Origin: an uncultured Clostridium sp.
GTDB taxonomy: Bacteria > Bacillota > Clostridia > Clostridiales > Clostridiaceae
NCBI GenBank assembly: GCA_934777095.1
Contig: CAKVNP010000045.1
Location: 1-10,582, forward strand
DNA length: 10,582 nt
Reading direction: 5' to 3'
This document shows positions 8,747-10,582 of the stretch, piece after piece. The first letter of the stretch is position 1, and every line of letters begins with the position of its first letter. The translations under genes were made by a program, and so were the position numbers. A model generated the notes under the pieces. That model was not told where the DNA came from. It ran no database searches and was given only the letters and a program-made list of their open reading frames with translations.

Positions 8747-8756
8747 CTTTTTAATT

Positions 8757-9485
8757 TTATATTCTATTTTCTGCAATTATTTCTTTCAATAATCCTGTAT
8801 AGTCTGTAAATACTCCGTCAATTCCTAAATCTATTGCCTTTTTCATATAATTAGGATTATTTACGGTATAAGGTATTACTTTTAGATTATTTTTATGGGC
8901 ACTTTTTAACATTTCTTGTGTTATTAGTTTGTAATTAGGATGAAGTCCATCTGCTTTAATTTTCTTAGCATAATTTACTACTTCATCAACTTTTTTATCA
9001 AATAAAAAGCCTGTATAAAAGCTTGAATCAATTTCTTTACACTTTACTATTGATTCGCTATGAAAACTTGAAAACATTACTCGATTTTCCACACCATACT
9101 CTTTAACTAAATTAATTACATCCTGCTCTATATCTTCATACTGGATTATATCTGTTTTCAATTCTATATTTAATAAAAGACTAGTATTCTTTAAAAGTTC
9201 AAGTACTTCATTCAGCGTTGGTATTAATGCTTTATCATTATCCCTGAATATTTTCTTTCTGCACTTGAAGGTTTTAATTTCTTTTAAGGTAAAATCTTTA
9301 ACTAGCCCATTTCCCAAATGTGTTCTTCTAACATCCTCATCATGAATTACTATTAATTTCCCATCGCTGCTTTTGTGTACATCAAGCTCTATTCCATCTG
9401 CACCTATTCTTACTGCTTCTTCAAACGCTAGCATAGTGTTTTCTGGATACTCTGAACTTGCCCCCCTATGAGCAAAATTAATCAT
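8757..9485 (-). CDS. Cytosolic glycerophosphodiester phosphodiesterase (GDPD family)
   Basis: A 242-residue GDPD-family enzyme. The family hydrolyses glycerophosphodiesters to sn-glycerol 3-phosphate and an alcohol, recycling phospholipid or teichoic-acid breakdown products. Key residues are all present: His6-Arg7 in 'FAHRGASSEYPENT', Glu33 and Asp35 in 'GADGIELDVH', His49 in 'LIVIHDE', Glu108 and Lys110 in 'LNIELKT', and the closing 'GIDGVFTDY' (221-229). It has no signal peptide, so it is expected in the cytosol, unlike the secreted GlpQ type. The start at 9485 is chosen because GGAGGA lies 6 bases upstream and because family members begin a few residues before HRG. An in-frame ATG at 9521 would add 12 residues but lacks a ribosome binding site. 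It is flanked by terminators on both sides, so it is a single-gene unit. Confidence 0.95.
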   Translation of the reverse strand: MINFAHRGASSEYPENTMLAFEEAVRIGADGIELDVHKSSDGKLIVIHDEDVRRTHLGNGLVKDFTLKEIKTFKCRKKIFRDNDKALIPTLNEVLELLKNTSLLLNIELKTDIIQYEDIEQDVINLVKEYGVENRVMFSSFHSESIVKCKEIDSSFYTGFLFDKKVDEVVNYAKKIKADGLHPNYKLITQEMLKSAHKNNLKVIPYTVNNPNYMKKAIDLGIDGVFTDYTGLLKEIIAENRI

Positions 9486-9491
9486 AATTAT

Positions 9492-9497
9492 TCCTCC
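9492..9497 (-). promoter_or_regulatory. Ribosome binding site that selects the GDPD start
   Basis: GGAGGA on the minus strand is 6 bases before the ATG at 9485. It would fall inside the coding sequence if the upstream ATG at 9521 were used, which argues for the shorter 242-residue protein. Confidence 0.8.
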
Positions 9498-9546
9498 AAA
9501 ATTATTTATTATACTATCCATTTTATCACTATTATTTTCAGATATA

Positions 9547-9582
9547 AAAAAAAGTTGTATTAAAAATAATACAACTTTTTTT
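9547..9582 (-). terminator. Intrinsic terminator of the YjfB-like operon
   Basis: A 15-bp perfect stem (9547-9561 with 9568-9582; core AAAGTTGTATT) closes a 6-base loop. It directly abuts the stop codon of the YjfB-like gene. On the minus strand the last eight bases of the stem form the U-tract. It is A/T-symmetric and could work both ways, but no plus-strand gene needs it. Confidence 0.85.
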
Positions 9583-9762
9583 CTATACTAGCGCATCTAT
9601 ATTAGCACCTTTTCCTGGTTCTATACTCAATGAATCCATCATATCAGTTAGATTAGCTGACATAGTCTCACTATTTGTCATCTGCATTTTTAATACTGAC
9701 ATTGAAGCCATAGTTTGTACATTACATTGGCTCATTGCCGTTGATAAAGCACCTATATCCAT
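9583..9762 (-). CDS. YjfB-family small putative motility protein
   Basis: A 59-residue protein found by translating the minus strand: it opens 'MDIGALSTAMSQCNVQTMAS', continues 'MSVLKMQMTNSETMSANL' and ends 'EPGKGANIDALV'. This matches the YjfB family of Firmicutes: a conserved 'MDI..LS.AMSQ' opening, a Met-rich amphipathic helix with 'VLKM.M', and a 'G.NID' tail, at the usual length of about 60. The family is called a putative motility protein by association with flagellated species; its molecular role is not established. A strong AGGGGGA ribosome binding site (9771-9775 core) is 8 bases upstream. It lies 24 bases after the 68-residue gene, so the two should form an operon, and it ends exactly at a terminator. 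Eight internal Met codons are notable for such a short protein. Confidence 0.88.
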   Translation of the reverse strand: MDIGALSTAMSQCNVQTMASMSVLKMQMTNSETMSANLTDMMDSLSIEPGKGANIDALV

Positions 9763-9786
9763 TTACTCTTCCCCCTTTACAAAATA

Positions 9787-9993
9787 TTAAACTTCAATAA
9801 CTTTTGCAATAATAATTGGAAAATTATATTTACCAAAAAGTTTTTCTATTGCTTCCTGCTTATTTGAAGCCTCCATTAATATTGTTCTATCTTCAAAATA
9901 ATATTTCTCAAATATATTATCGATATTATCCTTAGCTCTCTTTATACAATAATCCATTTTATACTTTTGTAAACCTGTTTTGCTATTTTCCAT
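9787..9993 (-). CDS. Small hypothetical protein, 68 residues, upstream of YjfB-like gene
   Basis: I do not recognise a family. The product is hydrophilic and looks like a compact alpha/beta fold: a Lys-rich helical start (residues 8-30, 'LQKYKMDYCIKRAKDNIDNI'), a strand 'RTILMEAS' (36-43), a helix 'NKQEAIEKLFGKY' (44-56) and a strand 'FPIIIAKVIEV' (58-68). The 'EASNKQEAIEKL' stretch is a common small-domain motif and not diagnostic. There is no signal peptide or membrane segment. Stops lie in frame just upstream, so ATG at 9993 is the first usable start, yet no ribosome binding site is at normal distance. The nearest good one is 34 bases away across an inverted repeat. Coding status is supported by the coherent sequence and the close spacing to the YjfB-like gene, with which it probably shares a transcript. 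Confidence 0.65.
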   Translation of the reverse strand: MENSKTGLQKYKMDYCIKRAKDNIDNIFEKYYFEDRTILMEASNKQEAIEKLFGKYNFPIIIAKVIEV

Positions 9994-10035
9994 ACATTAG
10001 GTTAGTTATTTCATTAATAACTAATCTTCACCTCC
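9994..10035 (-). promoter_or_regulatory. Perfect ribosome binding site separated from its start by an inverted repeat and mini-ORF
   Basis: On the minus strand GGAGGTGA (10028-10035) is an eight-base match to the anti-Shine-Dalgarno sequence. A 9-bp inverted repeat follows (10016-10024 with 10002-10010, loop of 5), then 8 bases and the ATG of the 68-residue gene. Linear spacing is 34 bases; with the hairpin folded it would be about 11. The loop holds ATG-AAA-TAA in the same frame as the downstream gene. Confidence 0.5.
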
Positions 10036-10125
10036 AGTATTTTAATATCTAGTCTTAATTTCGTATAATTTAATTTTTACTTTATAGGTTAAGAATAAAA
10101 GAAAGCTTAAAGTTAATATCTTTTT

Positions 10126-10152
10126 CTTATAAAATTCTTTAGAATTTTTAAG
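10126..10152. repeat. Inverted repeat in the A/T-rich tract
   Basis: Arms CTTA-t-AAAATTCT and AGAATTTTTAAG form 12 base pairs with one bulged base (10130) around a 2-base turn. Nearly all pairs are A:T, and there is no adjoining U-tract typical of a terminator. Confidence 0.4.
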
Positions 10153-10411
10153 CTAAGAAAAATATTTAATTAATTTAGCTTTTATTTTTCTTTAATAAGC
10201 TTATTTAAAAAAATCTTAGTTATTAGAGTAATTTAGTAAGTGGTTTTTTAATATTATAGTAATTATTTTAAGAAGTAGTTTAATTAATAAAATTAAGAGT
10301 AAAATTAAATCTTTAATATTTAGTTTAGTAGTTATAATTAACTCTAAAGAGAGTAATTTTAAGACTCTTAATTATTAGAGTAGATAATATATTATATTCT
10401 ATTTTATCTAG

Positions 10412-10452
10412 GTGCTATATACTTAGTTAAAGTTTATTTTAACCTTTAGCAC
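10412..10452. repeat. Nested inverted repeat in the A/T-rich tract
   Basis: Outer arms GTGCTA (10412-10417) and TAGCAC (10447-10452) enclose inner arms GTTAAA (10426-10431) and TTTAAC (10438-10443). Two of the four TG/CA steps of the whole tract sit in the outer arms. The similar words TTTATCTAGG and TTTATCTAGC flank the structure. Confidence 0.4.
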
Positions 10453-10582
10453 TTTATCTAGCCTAAATAACTATAATATACTTATATAACTTACTTCTTA
10501 TATAAATATAGCTTATTTACCTATCTTTATTATAAGATTTTATAATAGCTTATAGTCTAATACACTACCCTAGAATAAATAG

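Larger units (their letters stand above)
10037..10582. other. Gene-free, extremely A/T-rich tract nearly lacking TG and CA dinucleotides
   Basis: No reading frame of useful length exists on either strand. By hand count GC is about 17%, with only two TG, two CA and one CG step in 546 bases, whereas AG, CT, GT, AC, GA and TC are all common. ATG, TTG and TGA are therefore absent from both strands, and TAA and TAG are very frequent. The stretch contains several short inverted repeats. I see no recognisable RNA family, promoter consensus or gene remnant. It runs to the window edge and begins directly upstream of the small operon's ribosome binding site, so it may include that operon's promoter or leader. 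Confidence 0.75.

Noticed and set aside
9508..9513. Perfect TATAAT on the minus strand upstream of the GDPD gene
   Set aside because: The -35 position reads AATAAT and the implied leader would begin only about 4 bases before the ribosome binding site. It is possible but not well enough supported to annotate as a promoter.
9486..9521. 12-residue N-terminal extension of the GDPD protein
   Set aside because: The extension would contain the gene's own ribosome binding site as codons, and it has no initiation signal upstream.
10037..10582. CRISPR array, attachment site or decayed gene in the A/T-rich tract
   Set aside because: No regularly spaced direct repeats were seen, there is no tRNA edge or integrase, and no frame in either direction gives a recognisable protein fragment.

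Overview
The window reads as chromosomal DNA from a low-GC Firmicute, most likely Clostridium in the broad sense. Evidence: strongly A/T-biased codon use, GGAGG-type ribosome binding sites, short A/T-rich intrinsic terminators, and clostridial-type families (DUF975 membrane protein, CxxC ArsC/Spx-like protein, YjfB-type motility protein, sortase-anchored subtilase). No rRNA, tRNA, CRISPR array, insertion sequence or phage module was recognised.

Layout. One gene is on the plus strand, at the left edge: an 879-residue protein (9-2648) with an N-terminal DNRLRE-like beta domain and about ten diverged 52-residue coiled-coil repeats. A convergent hairpin (2686-2718) separates it from the rest, which is all on the minus strand. 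Read in the direction of transcription (right to left), the minus-strand genes are: an unrecognised 68-residue protein (9787-9993); a 59-residue YjfB-family protein (9583-9762), which forms a small operon with the previous gene and ends at a strong terminator; a 242-residue cytosolic glycerophosphodiester phosphodiesterase (8757-9485) with its own terminator; a 1563-residue cell-wall-anchored subtilisin-like protease (3906-8597); a DUF975 membrane protein (3156-3767); and a CxxC ArsC/Spx-family protein (2726-3085).

Together the genes look like ordinary cell-surface and housekeeping cargo in independent short transcription units, not one pathway. The protease and the DNRLRE/coiled-coil protein are probable surface proteins. 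The GDPD and ArsC-like proteins are cytosolic enzymes.

The most unusual part is the right end. From 10037 to the window edge (546 bases) there is no gene, GC falls to roughly 17%, and the dinucleotides TG and CA almost vanish (two each). The stretch therefore has no ATG, TTG or TGA on either strand. Directly beside it, the 68-residue gene has a perfect ribosome binding site 34 bases from its start codon, with an inverted repeat and a two-codon mini-ORF in between. These two observations are the best candidates for something not yet described. I did not find a recognisable new defence or mobile system.
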